This document shows, one piece after another, positions 1 to 5,949 of a DNA stretch of 7,266 bases (positions are counted from its first letter, which is position 1; every line of letters begins with the position of its first letter). Origin of the DNA: PALSA-607 sp036510735 (GTDB lineage Bacteria > Actinomycetota > Actinomycetes > Acidothermales > Acidothermaceae); contig DATCDK010000195.1 in NCBI GenBank assembly GCA_036510735.1, forward strand, positions 1 through 7,266, in the 5' to 3' direction. The notes beneath the pieces were generated by a model that saw only the letters and a program-made list of their open reading frames with translations, was not told where the DNA came from and ran no database searches. A program made the position numbers and the translations under genes.

Positions 1-3
1 GCC

Positions 4-25
4 ATCGCGTTCAGCTGAACGCGAT
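4..25. repeat. Perfect 22-bp palindrome at the window edge
   Basis: The 11-base half ATCGCGTTCAG is followed directly by its exact reverse complement, with no loop. No T-run follows on either strand, so it is a poor intrinsic terminator. A perfect uninterrupted dyad suits a dimeric regulator site better, but its position about 145 bases before the first gene gives no firm role. It could also belong to a gene to the left of the window. Confidence 0.6.
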
Positions 26-169
26 CAACTGCCGCCGAGAGGGTCGGCCACCGGGTCAGCCCGCCAGCGTCCCGCCTCGACTCGAGGCATCCCAGACGGT
101 GGTCGGTGGATGCCTAGATGGCTGATCGTGCAACGCGGAGCCCATCGCTGGCATCGTATCGTCGTGCCC

Positions 170-553
170 ATGTTCCGCCGTGTGATGCTCGCCCTCGCCG
201 CGACCAGTCTGGCTGCGGCGTGTACTAGCACGCACGCGGGTCCGACCACGCCGACATCCTCGCCAGCCAGCAACGCAACACTTACTGGACGCCTCATAGA
301 GGTTGGCGGGCCTGCGCCGGGGTTGGCACGTCCTGTTCCCGGGTCAGTGAACATCGATGGCCCGGTATCTCGACATGTAACGGTCGGATCAGATGGCAAG
401 TACGCCGCAGTGCTTCCTGTCGGGACGTACACGGTTACTGGCGCGATGGGGCAGGACACCAACAGTCCAGGTGGCTGTCGAACGACCGCCGACACGGTGA
501 GTCTCGCCGCCGGTCAAGCTGTCGCGTCCGACGTGGTCTGCTCAGTGAGATAG
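170..553 (+). CDS. Small secreted lipoprotein with a beta-sandwich-like C-terminal domain
   Basis: The 127-residue product starts with a classic lipoprotein signal: basic MFRR, a hydrophobic stretch, and lipobox SLAAAC with the lipidated cysteine at residue 18. A short Thr/Ser/Pro linker (about 21-35) follows, then one compact domain (about 37-127). The domain pattern is G-x-L near 40, GGPAPG, a glycine-marked turn SDGKY, LPVGTYTVTG, and two cysteines (103 and 124) that could form a disulfide. This resembles small actinobacterial lipoproteins with a carboxypeptidase-regulatory or transthyretin-like beta-sandwich; the family is recognised by pattern only and its function is unknown. The frame stays open to an ATG at 110, which would add 20 residues (MPRWLIVQRG...) before the signal. 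I chose 170 because it gives a normal signal peptide, although neither start has a good Shine-Dalgarno sequence. The gene converges on the nuclease lipoprotein gene. Confidence 0.75.
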   Translation: MFRRVMLALAATSLAAACTSTHAGPTTPTSSPASNATLTGRLIEVGGPAPGLARPVPGSVNIDGPVSRHVTVGSDGKYAAVLPVGTYTVTGAMGQDTNSPGGCRTTADTVSLAAGQAVASDVVCSVR

Positions 554-573
554 CCCTCGCGCAACGCACTAAC

Positions 574-602
574 ATGCCGCGACGCGCGTTCGGTCGTGCC
601 GA
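574..602 (+). repeat. Dispersed intergenic repeat, copy 1
   Basis: This copy lies between two convergent genes. ATGCCGC is joined directly to the core GACGCGCGTTCGGTCGTGC (581-599), which is identical over 19 bases in copies at 5864-5882 and 6672-6690. Here the three bases that separate the two parts elsewhere (GTT or TGT) are missing. Upstream, AACGCAC (563-569) can pair with GCGCGTT in the core with one mismatch, echoing the stronger stem seen at the 6661 copy. Confidence 0.7.
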
Positions 603-627
603 TGTCTGCGTCGGGGTCGTGCGGCTG

Positions 628-2388
628 TCACAGGGCGGTTGGCCCGACTTTGGTGAGTGCGTCAGCGGCGGCGCTCCAGTGAGCCAGTCGCAGCGTCACG
701 TCGCTCGACGTGCCGTTGCGAACGATTTGCAGGGTGACGGTGGTTTCGGGCTGCAGGATGGCGACCTCGTCGATGACTGGTGGCCCGATGAGGGTGCTGG
801 TGATGGTGGTGCCGAGTGCGGTGTCTGCTACGCCGGTGAGGATGTCCCCGACGTGCAGTTCGCCGTTGGCGGGTGAGGTGGGGTCGACGGATTCGACGCG
901 CGCTTGGGTGCGGCCAGGAAGCGGTGAGATCGCGACACCGACGTAAGGCCGGTCGTCGGCGATGACCTGGTAGTAGCCGGTCCAGTTGGGCGCGAGTGTT
1001 CGTGTGTACATTCGGGCGGCTTGCGATCTGCTGTCTGCGGCGGTGATCCACGGCAGGGTGATCTGCACCGTCTGGTTCGGGCCGGTACCGGTGACGCTGA
1101 CCGCAGCTGGGGTGCTGGTCGGTACGTCGAAGCTGCCGACGTGGCCTTCGTCGCCGTCCTCGCTGTAGGTCAGGGTGGCGACGCCACTGGCGAAATGCAC
1201 GATGCCGACGATGAGTTTGCCGCTGTTCCCGCCGACAGAGTTCACCCAATACAGCAGGTCGGCTCCGCCAGCTGGCTGATCGTGGACGAGTGCGATTTGC
1301 GGGCCCGAGCCGGTCGGACTAACCACGCCCGGTCCGGCGCCTTGCTGGGAGTTGGCTTGGTAGGACGGTTCTTGGGAGGCGTCGAATGCTTCAGTCCAGC
1401 GATTCGCCAATGGGTCGAAGGTCAGCAGCAGCACTGTCGTGGGTGCCAACCCGGACGAGCCCCCGTCTTGGATCGTGCCGATCGCAGTGACGACCACTTG
1501 CGGGGTGTCGGATCCGTCGAGGTCGACCGGTGTCGTGCTCGTCACCCGATAGGTGGCGGGCAGGAACTGGAAGACAGCCGCGGCGACCGGTGCCGGGGTG
1601 AGGCAGCTGGCCAGCACGCGCGCGATCGCGTCATGTTCTGCCTGGGTGACCCACAGGCCGTATCTGGTTTTGACGTCGACCTGGGTCTCGACGTAGTCGC
1701 ATTGGAACGTTTTGTTGCTGGGGAGCCAGGTCGCCGCGTCCGCGTCGCCTTTCTGCCCGGCACTTGCCGCGTCGGTGGCGAGCAGCTCGAGGAGGTCGTT
1801 GGCGAAAATCTCGCGTTTCGCAGCGGTCCAGGTTTGCGCGCCGGTCTGCCACGCATCACCGAGCGCGACCACGTGATCGATCGTCACGAGACCGGGGTTC
1901 GACCCGAAGTTGATGGTCGCCCCGCTGTAGGGGCTGACAAGTATTCCGCTTTTGACGATGCAGCTGCCCTGCAGCCTGGTCTTGGTCAGGTCGCGGGCCA
2001 GCACGCTATTGAGGGCGTCGCAGCCGGCGAGCTCAGGCCACGCGGGGCCGAACTGCGCCGGGTTGTAGCCGGTCATCGGTGCAGCCGCCCTGATCGGCAG
2101 CCGCGCCAGTGACGCGAGCTCATTGGCGGCAAACGTGGTTGGGCTGGCATTGGCAGCCGGGCTGGCGGTGACTGTCGTCGACGCCACTGGCGCTGGGCGC
2201 GCTGAGGCCATCGCGGATAGCGGTGGCATCGACGAGGTCGCGGCCGTCGATGCCGTCAACGGTGCGCTCGACGGCCCCGACTTGTGTGCCTGGGTGGTCG
2301 GCGTGCAGCTGACGAGCAGGCCAACGCATCCCGTCAGCGCGACGAACCTCAACGCCCCCACAACAGCTCCCTTGTCCTCGACCATCAT
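628..2388 (-). CDS. Lipoprotein with DUF1524/HNH-type nuclease domain and C-terminal PDZ-like domain
   Basis: The product has 586 residues. Residues 1-28 are a lipoprotein signal ending in LLVSC (lipidated Cys28), and 29-90 are an Ala/Ser/Thr-rich linker. Residues about 115-262 match the secreted HNH family DUF1524 (GmrSD C-terminal type): GCDALNSVLARDL, SGILVSPYSGATINF, IDHVVALGDAW (Asp171-His172), ANDLLELL (Asn197), QKGDADAATWLP, and a closing stretch VKTRYGLWVTQAEHDA. The middle (about 270-475) is beta-rich and includes VDLDGSDTPQVVV, like FG-GAP/VCBS-style surface domains. Residues about 480-570 look like a PDZ domain: GVAISPLPG, VDPTSPANGELHVGDILTGV. Expected role: a surface-anchored metal-dependent nuclease. 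One oddity is that the asparagine usually found three residues before the lysine of KGD is Ala210. The ATG at 2388 follows AAGGGA and overlaps the upstream stop as ATGA; a second ATG lies at 2385. The open frame runs to 2727, but that extension is Arg-rich shadow sequence inside the upstream gene. Confidence 0.85.
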   Translation of the reverse strand: MMVEDKGAVVGALRFVALTGCVGLLVSCTPTTQAHKSGPSSAPLTASTAATSSMPPLSAMASARPAPVASTTVTASPAANASPTTFAANELASLARLPIRAAAPMTGYNPAQFGPAWPELAGCDALNSVLARDLTKTRLQGSCIVKSGILVSPYSGATINFGSNPGLVTIDHVVALGDAWQTGAQTWTAAKREIFANDLLELLATDAASAGQKGDADAATWLPSNKTFQCDYVETQVDVKTRYGLWVTQAEHDAIARVLASCLTPAPVAAAVFQFLPATYRVTSTTPVDLDGSDTPQVVVTAIGTIQDGGSSGLAPTTVLLLTFDPLANRWTEAFDASQEPSYQANSQQGAGPGVVSPTGSGPQIALVHDQPAGGADLLYWVNSVGGNSGKLIVGIVHFASGVATLTYSEDGDEGHVGSFDVPTSTPAAVSVTGTGPNQTVQITLPWITAADSRSQAARMYTRTLAPNWTGYYQVIADDRPYVGVAISPLPGRTQARVESVDPTSPANGELHVGDILTGVADTALGTTITSTLIGPPVIDEVAILQPETTVTLQIVRNGTSSDVTLRLAHWSAAADALTKVGPTAL

Positions 2389-3245
2389 CTGGTCCCTTGG
2401 CTGAGTCCGGTGAAGCTGTTGAGGATGCGGGTGGCGAGCGGAGTGTCGTCGGCAGGGAGCGAGACGCGGTAGGTGACGTAGCCGTTTGGGTCGGCGTCCG
2501 TGCCGATCAGTGCGACGACGCCGTTGACGGCGTATCCGTCGGCGTCGGTTTCGCGGAAGCCCGCGTCGAGGCCGTGGTTGTACACGTCGTAGCTGGTCGT
2601 GTCGAACGGCAGTCCGCGCACGACGTCGCGAACGGGGTGCGTGGCATCGACGTTTTGAAGGACACAGGATTCGCAGCCGGTGCCGGTGAACTCGATCCGC
2701 GCCGCCGGGTTCGCCGGGTCGTACCACATGAGGTCGTTGTGGTCGGAGGGGATCGTTTCGTCGACGTATTTCCAGTTCGCCGGTACCAGGCTTGCGGCTT
2801 GGCCTCCGAAAGATTGTTGAACACGCGGGGTGTGCAGGTAGTCGGCAGATGTTGACGGCCGAAACGGCACGGCGTTGTTGCCCCAGATCTCATCGACAAG
2901 CGGATTGCCGCCCGGGCTTGGGGTTGCAGGCTTTCCGCCGGGGCTTGCGGTTGCATGCCCGGTGCCGGGCGACGCGGGCGTTGAGGTGTCTGCTGGTCGC
3001 GTCTGGCTGGGCGTCGCAGGCGCGATAGCCGGGGTGCTGGCAGTGGGACTGGACGCGCTGATTGGCGTGGAGGGCCGGGACGATACCGAGCCCGCGGGCG
3101 CCGAAACCGAAGCCGACGAGGTTGAGCCGCCCACCGACGCAAGAGTGGTCGGTTCGGAAGCCGCAGGTTGGCGACCGCTGGCGCGACATCCGACTAACAG
3201 CAGCAACGTCACACCACACAACACCCGCAGCGGCATCGCGGCCAT
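2385..3245 (-). CDS. Lipoprotein of unknown function, coupled to the nuclease lipoprotein
   Basis: The product has 286 residues. The signal MAAMPLRVLCGVTLLLLVGC gives lipidated Cys20. Residues 25-115 form a long Ser/Thr/Pro/Ala linker of the cell-wall-spanning kind. The folded part (about 116-286) contains VPFRPSTSADYLHTP, VPANWKYVDETIP, a GCESC pair (Cys191 and Cys194), RDVVRGLPFDTTSYDVYNHGLDAGF, and a final pattern GYVTYRVSLPADDTPLATRILNSF. That ending resembles the close of LpqN/PsbP-like lipoprotein domains, in which a short helix follows a strand, but I would not assign the family on this. The ATG at 3245 has GGAG five bases upstream; an internal ATG at 3236 is less well placed. The stop overlaps the next gene's ATG as ATGA, so the two are probably translated together. 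A candidate ECF promoter lies about 32 bases upstream of the start. Confidence 0.8.
   Translation of the reverse strand: MAAMPLRVLCGVTLLLLVGCRASGRQPAASEPTTLASVGGSTSSASVSAPAGSVSSRPSTPISASSPTASTPAIAPATPSQTRPADTSTPASPGTGHATASPGGKPATPSPGGNPLVDEIWGNNAVPFRPSTSADYLHTPRVQQSFGGQAASLVPANWKYVDETIPSDHNDLMWYDPANPAARIEFTGTGCESCVLQNVDATHPVRDVVRGLPFDTTSYDVYNHGLDAGFRETDADGYAVNGVVALIGTDADPNGYVTYRVSLPADDTPLATRILNSFTGLSQGTR
2901..2954 (-). repeat. Two 27-bp tandem units in a lipoprotein linker
   Basis: Residues 98-106 (ATASPGGKP) and 107-115 (ATPSPGGNP) of the 286-residue lipoprotein are near-identical, and so is the DNA. This is a short in-frame tandem duplication in low-complexity linker sequence, a place where copy number commonly varies between strains. 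Confidence 0.6.
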
Positions 3246-3274
3246 CCGATCTCCGTTCTGCTGTGCGGAAGATC

Positions 3275-3287
3275 TCTCATCATGAGA
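3275..3287. promoter_or_regulatory. 13-bp palindrome at the expected transcription start of the lipoprotein-nuclease pair
   Basis: TCTCAT and ATGAGA flank a single central C. The dyad overlaps the end of the candidate -10 element (3284-3289) and covers the predicted start of transcription on the minus strand. That is a natural place for a repressor site. The motif is short, so chance is possible. Confidence 0.3.
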
Positions 3288-3312
3288 CGCATCAGCACCG
3301 CTGCAGGTTGAC
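3284..3312 (-). promoter_or_regulatory. Candidate ECF-type promoter for the 3245 lipoprotein and nuclease genes
   Basis: Read on the minus strand: GTCAACC (3312-3306), a 16-base spacer, then CGTCTC (3289-3284). An AACC-type -35 with a CGTC -10 is a common arrangement for ECF sigma factors. The same AACC/N16/CGT pattern occurs upstream of the sigma gene in this window. Transcription would begin near 3277, giving a leader of about 32 bases before the ATG at 3245. Confidence 0.4.
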
Positions 3313-3358
3313 TGAGTACGTCCGATGCGGTCGTGGTCTGAGCCAGACGCATCCGCAA

Positions 3359-3377
3359 TTGTCGCTTTGACGCGCGT
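3359..3377 (+). repeat. Dispersed intergenic repeat, copy 4 (shorter)
   Basis: TTGTCGCTTTGACGCGCGT matches the 6661 copy (TTGCCGCTGTGACGCGCGT) at 17 of 19 bases, then diverges. It lies in the 174-base gap between the anti-sigma gene end and the 3245 lipoprotein start, in the same orientation as the other copies. Confidence 0.5.
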
Positions 3378-3419
3378 GTGAACCTAGCAGCAGGGGGCGC
3401 CGCGCACACCAGGTGGCAT

Positions 3420-4334
3420 TCAGCCGTTGCATTGGCTGGGCGTCATCGGCGCGATGCCGCCGGCGATGGCGATGACGCGCGATAGGGACGGGTCGAGTTT
3501 GAAGACGAGGTCGAATTGTCCTTGGTGGACGACGTAGCCGGGGTGGGGCTCGATGCCTCCGGTGGGCTCCGGGATGAAGGTGGCGGCCGCACCGTAGATT
3601 TCGCGCAGCCGAGCTGCGGAGTCGCCCAGATGCAGTCCCGCAGCGGTCACGACGGACTGTGTCGCGGTCTGCGATCCATCGGCGGCGACGCAGAGGAAGT
3701 CCCCGCGGAAAGACGCCGGGGGTTGACCGGCGAAGCTGCTCAAGTAGAGGTAAAGCTGCTGCGGGCTGTTCGCCTGTTCGGCGGGTACGAGCACGCCGTC
3801 GCCGACTGGGGTGAACGCCGAAACGCGGGCCGCGCGGGCCGCTTGGGCGCTAGACATTCCGATGCTCACGCCGCCCAAAGAGTGGCCGGTGATAACAAGG
3901 ACGTGGCTGTTCCACGCAGACCCGCCCACAATCTGCGTCCCGGACGGCACCGGGCTCGAGGTGGGGGGTGCAGAGGCCACCGCGGGCGGGCTCGTCAGTT
4001 GCGCAGAAGTCGACGGCGTTGGCGTCGGCTGGGCGGACGGCGTCGGCACCGCCGTCGGCGTCGGCGCGACTGAGGCTGGCGATGGCACGACGGACGGGGT
4101 AGCTGGTGAGGGCGTGTTGCTCAACACGGGTTCCACTGCGGGTGCGCGACCATCGTGGCGCGACTGCGCAAAAGCCCACGTGCCAACTGACAAGGCAACC
4201 ATCGCGACGACGACGCAGATGGCCGCTGCGCGCCACTGACTGGTCGGCGGCGGGGCGGGCGCCAAAGAGTCGGGGTCGAGGCGTTGCAGCGCGGCTGCCA
4301 GTCGGTTGTCTTCTGCACGCTCGAAGTCACGCAT
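3420..4334 (-). CDS. Single-pass membrane protein, probable anti-sigma factor for the adjacent ECF sigma
   Basis: The product has 304 residues. A short cytosolic part (1-33: MRDFERAEDNRLAAALQRLD...) is followed by one transmembrane helix (about 34-56), a Pro/Thr/Ser linker (about 66-133), and an extracytoplasmic domain (about 135-304). The helix lacks a lipobox, so this is a membrane anchor rather than a lipoprotein. The outer domain holds two similar stretches, GGVSIGMSSAQAARAARV (154-171) and LHLGDSAARLREIYG (234-248), each a glycine turn then a helix. It also has Cys215 and Cys302, and ends in LVFKLD...SRVIAIAGG, like many actinobacterial exported sensor domains. No HxxxCxxC zinc motif is present, so it is not a ZAS-type anti-sigma factor; the role is inferred from topology and from the 8-base overlap with the sigma gene. 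The ATG follows AAGGAAG by six bases. Alternative: an exported protein merely co-transcribed with the sigma gene. Confidence 0.8.
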   Translation of the reverse strand: MRDFERAEDNRLAAALQRLDPDSLAPAPPPTSQWRAAAICVVVAMVALSVGTWAFAQSRHDGRAPAVEPVLSNTPSPATPSVVPSPASVAPTPTAVPTPSAQPTPTPSTSAQLTSPPAVASAPPTSSPVPSGTQIVGGSAWNSHVLVITGHSLGGVSIGMSSAQAARAARVSAFTPVGDGVLVPAEQANSPQQLYLYLSSFAGQPPASFRGDFLCVAADGSQTATQSVVTAAGLHLGDSAARLREIYGAAATFIPEPTGGIEPHPGYVVHQGQFDLVFKLDPSLSRVIAIAGGIAPMTPSQCNG

Positions 4335-4842
4335 GGTGGTCTTCCTTCACCGGTGGGGCCGCGCCGTACGTCGCGAGGACAGCTAGCAACCGACGCCGGC
4401 CACGGAACAAGTCAACCTTGACCTTCGCCCGCGTCCAACCCAATGTGGTCGCGATTTCGCCGACGGATGCGTCCGTCAGGTAGAACAGCACGACGACAGC
4501 TCGCTGGTGAGCGGGCAAGCGCTCCAGCGCACGCCCGACGTCGACCTTCATGGTCGACGCCTCAGCGTGCGAGTCCCGGGCTGTGGGGCCGACGAGCCGT
4601 AGACGATCGCCTACCGCGTGCTGCTTGACCGATCGGCGGTATTCGTCGAACCAGATGCGGGTGGCCACGACACGCACCCAGGCCTCGGGGTTCCGGTCGC
4701 CGATGTCCGACCAATGCTTGAGCGCACGGCCGTACGCTTCCTGCGCAACGTCCTCGACGGCGTCCCGCGGACATCCGGCTACCAACAGATAGCGACCAAG
4801 CAGCACCCGGTCTTTGGCGTAGAACCCATCGAAGGTAGTCAC
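4327..4842 (-). CDS. ECF RNA polymerase sigma factor, SigE-like family
   Basis: The 171-residue product is a minimal two-domain sigma factor. Region 2 (about 3-70) includes FDGFYAKDRVLLGRYLL, DAVEDVAQEAYGRALKHW and the region 2.4 stretch NPEAWVRVVATRIWFDEYRR, which reads the -10. Region 4 (about 103-155) includes LERLPAHQRAVVVLFYL and the helix-turn-helix ASVGEIATTLGWTRAKVK, which reads the -35. There is no SnoaL-like C-terminal extension, which argues against the ECF41/SigJ type. The gene overlaps that of its membrane partner by 8 bases. Start choice is open: GTG at 4842 has AAGGAAG just before it and fits the family N-terminus, while GTG at 4872 would add ten residues and could be the start of a leaderless message from the promoter at 4879-4907. 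A match to that promoter pattern upstream suggests self-activation. Confidence 0.9.
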   Translation of the reverse strand: MTTFDGFYAKDRVLLGRYLLVAGCPRDAVEDVAQEAYGRALKHWSDIGDRNPEAWVRVVATRIWFDEYRRSVKQHAVGDRLRLVGPTARDSHAEASTMKVDVGRALERLPAHQRAVVVLFYLTDASVGEIATTLGWTRAKVKVDLFRGRRRLLAVLATYGAAPPVKEDHHA

Positions 4843-4844
4843 GG

Positions 4845-4851
4845 CTTCCTT
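4845..4851 (-). promoter_or_regulatory. Shine-Dalgarno sequence favouring the GTG start at 4842
   Basis: AAGGAAG on the minus strand ends two bases before GTG 4842; measured from AAGGA the spacing is four bases, slightly short but usable. The longer start at 4872 has no such sequence and would depend on leaderless translation. Confidence 0.45.
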
Positions 4852-4878
4852 GCGGTCGGTCGCGGCATTCACACTACG

Positions 4879-4907
4879 ACTACGTGACCGTAGGCCATCC
4901 GGTTACA
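4879..4907 (-). promoter_or_regulatory. Candidate self-activated ECF promoter of the sigma/anti-sigma operon
   Basis: Read on the minus strand: TGTAACC (4907-4901), 16 bases, then CGTAGT (4884-4879). ECF sigma factors typically use an AAC-containing -35 and a CGT-containing -10 with this spacing, and often activate their own operon. Transcription would start near 4872, giving about 30 bases of leader before GTG 4842, or a leaderless message at GTG 4872. Confidence 0.45.
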
Positions 4908-4988
4908 AGATCTTTCAGAGAACGTGCCGCCAACGCGTTTCCGGCGCATCGTCAACCGTGGCCGCCACATCGTGCTCGGGTCGAGCTC

Positions 4989-5025
4989 GATCGCGGCCGC
5001 GGTGCGCGATCAGCGATTCGATCGC
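4989..5025. repeat. Two adjacent inverted repeats between the sigma gene and the 5120 lipoprotein gene
   Basis: GATCGCG (4989-4995) pairs with CGCGATC (5005-5011) across nine bases. Directly next to it, GCGAT and ATCGC (5013-5025) pair across TCG. The pair sits about 95-130 bases past the stop of the minus-strand lipoprotein gene and about 80-115 bases upstream of the sigma promoter. No T-run follows, so a terminator role is only possible. Nothing else is seen in this 247-base gap apart from the promoter. Confidence 0.4.
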
Positions 5026-5119
5026 CTACGTGAATCACCCGCCGAATGGAGGAAACCTGCAGGCCCGACACGGGATCGGCTCGTCGCGGGCGCCGGACAG
5101 ATCTGCCGCCGGGACGCCG

Positions 5120-5677
5120 TCAGCCCACGACTTGGAGCTGCACATAGCAGGTGGAGATTGGCAGCGTGGTGAAGAAGTATGCGCCGGGAGTAACCGGGAC
5201 CTCGGCGTTGACGGGATCACCGGAGACGTAGGTCTTTGGAATGACGAAGCTCACTGCGAAGCCCGACCCGTGTCGAGTGATCGCCCTGACGTCCACACCG
5301 CCGCCACCGGAACCCATGTAGGACTTCGAGCCGAGGAACACGAGCGCTGCCGGAGGGTTGGGCTGGGCACCGCACATCGTGTCTGAGGTGATCGTGACTC
5401 GATCACCGATGGATGCCTCCCCGGGACACATCGTCAGGGTCCCATCGACGCTGCTCTTCGAAACACAGGCTGGCGTTGCAGGCGAGGTCGTTATTGGGTT
5501 AGACGGGGTGATAGCCGGACTGCTGACCGGGATCGAGACCGACTGCGACGAAGAAGAACTCGTCTCCTGTGGCGAGGATCGCACGCCGGAGCCACCGGAA
5601 CTCGAACATCCCGCCACCGCGAGGGCGGCCGCAGCCACCACGACAACAAGATCGCGCGTCCAACGAGTTCGGGTCAT
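5120..5677 (-). CDS. Secreted lipoprotein with four cysteines in its exported domain
   Basis: The product has 185 residues. The signal MTRTRWTRDL plus a run of Val/Ala ends in the lipobox VAGC (lipidated Cys24). A Ser-rich linker (25-70) leads to one beta-rich domain (71-185). The domain has four further cysteines (71, 84, 102, 177), enough for two disulfides, and motifs MCPGEASIGDRVTITSDTMCG, AALVFLGSKSYMGSGGGG, GFAVSFVIPKTY and PVTPGAYFFTTLPISTCYVQLQV. The pattern of a G-D-x-V strand, an exported beta-sandwich and a closing PGxY...C...V is common in actinobacterial surface proteins with Ig-like folds, but no specific function is recognised. The start is certain: AAGGAGG lies seven bases before the ATG. 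It is divergent from the 5985 gene. Its upstream region shows no AACC/N16/CGT promoter pattern. Confidence 0.85.
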   Translation of the reverse strand: MTRTRWTRDLVVVVAAAALAVAGCSSSGGSGVRSSPQETSSSSSQSVSIPVSSPAITPSNPITTSPATPACVSKSSVDGTLTMCPGEASIGDRVTITSDTMCGAQPNPPAALVFLGSKSYMGSGGGGVDVRAITRHGSGFAVSFVIPKTYVSGDPVNAEVPVTPGAYFFTTLPISTCYVQLQVVG

Positions 5678-5774
5678 CGGTCTGCCTCCTTCACCTGTCG
5701 CCCCTGATCCGCAGAGAGCGCCACCTCAATTGGACGCGCAAGGCAGAAGCGCGGCGTACGGACCGACGTCCTAA

Positions 5775-5784
5775 TGATCGATCA
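5775..5784. promoter_or_regulatory. 10-bp palindrome TGATCGATCA between divergent genes
   Basis: This is a perfect dyad about 100 bases upstream of the left gene's ATG, in an A/T-richer patch (5772-5792) of an otherwise G+C-rich region. It may be an operator or part of a promoter. It is short and could be chance. Confidence 0.25.
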
Positions 5785-5853
5785 AATGATTCCTGACGCG
5801 GGCACAGCACATCCGGTCATGCCGCCGACGGTGGGCATACCGGTCGCACGGTC

Positions 5854-5882
5854 ATGCCGCGTTGACGCGCGTTCGGTCGTGC
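5854..5882 (+). repeat. Dispersed intergenic repeat, copy 2
   Basis: ATGCCGC, then GTT, then the 19-base core GACGCGCGTTCGGTCGTGC (5864-5882). The first 17 bases are identical to the copy at 7039. TCGCACG (5844-5850) and CGTGCGA (5878-5884) form a 7-bp inverted repeat around the element, with a 27-base interior. Confidence 0.7.
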
Positions 5883-5949
5883 GAGTGGGGGTGGGAGCAA
5901 TGGCTGCTCATCTGGCTGGCGGTGCTCGCTGGGAGTCAATCGAGTGTTC

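Noticed and set aside
1021..2112. Long open frame (363 codons) on the plus strand
   Set aside because: It runs opposite the nuclease lipoprotein gene, whose minus-strand product has clear domains. Its own product has no recognisable motif, and long antisense frames are expected at this G+C content.
2389..2727. N-terminal extension of the nuclease lipoprotein frame to 2727
   Set aside because: The added 113 residues are very Arg/His-rich, lie inside the upstream lipoprotein gene, and would bury a complete lipoprotein signal that has its own ribosome binding site at 2388.
3870..3890. GHSLGG in the anti-sigma candidate, like a lipase nucleophile elbow
   Set aside because: The surrounding domain has no alpha/beta-hydrolase pattern and no matching Asp/His context, and the motif sits in a Gly/Ser-rich strand-turn. 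It is most likely chance.
4000..4080. Repeated GGCGTCGGC-like sequence as a possible DNA-level repeat array
   Set aside because: It encodes the Pro/Thr linker of the anti-sigma candidate, and codon choice in low-complexity protein explains it.
4850..5386. Open frame of 178 codons on the plus strand across the gap upstream of the sigma gene
   Set aside because: It overlaps the proposed sigma promoter and the well-supported lipoprotein gene on the other strand. The product is Arg-rich with no motif.
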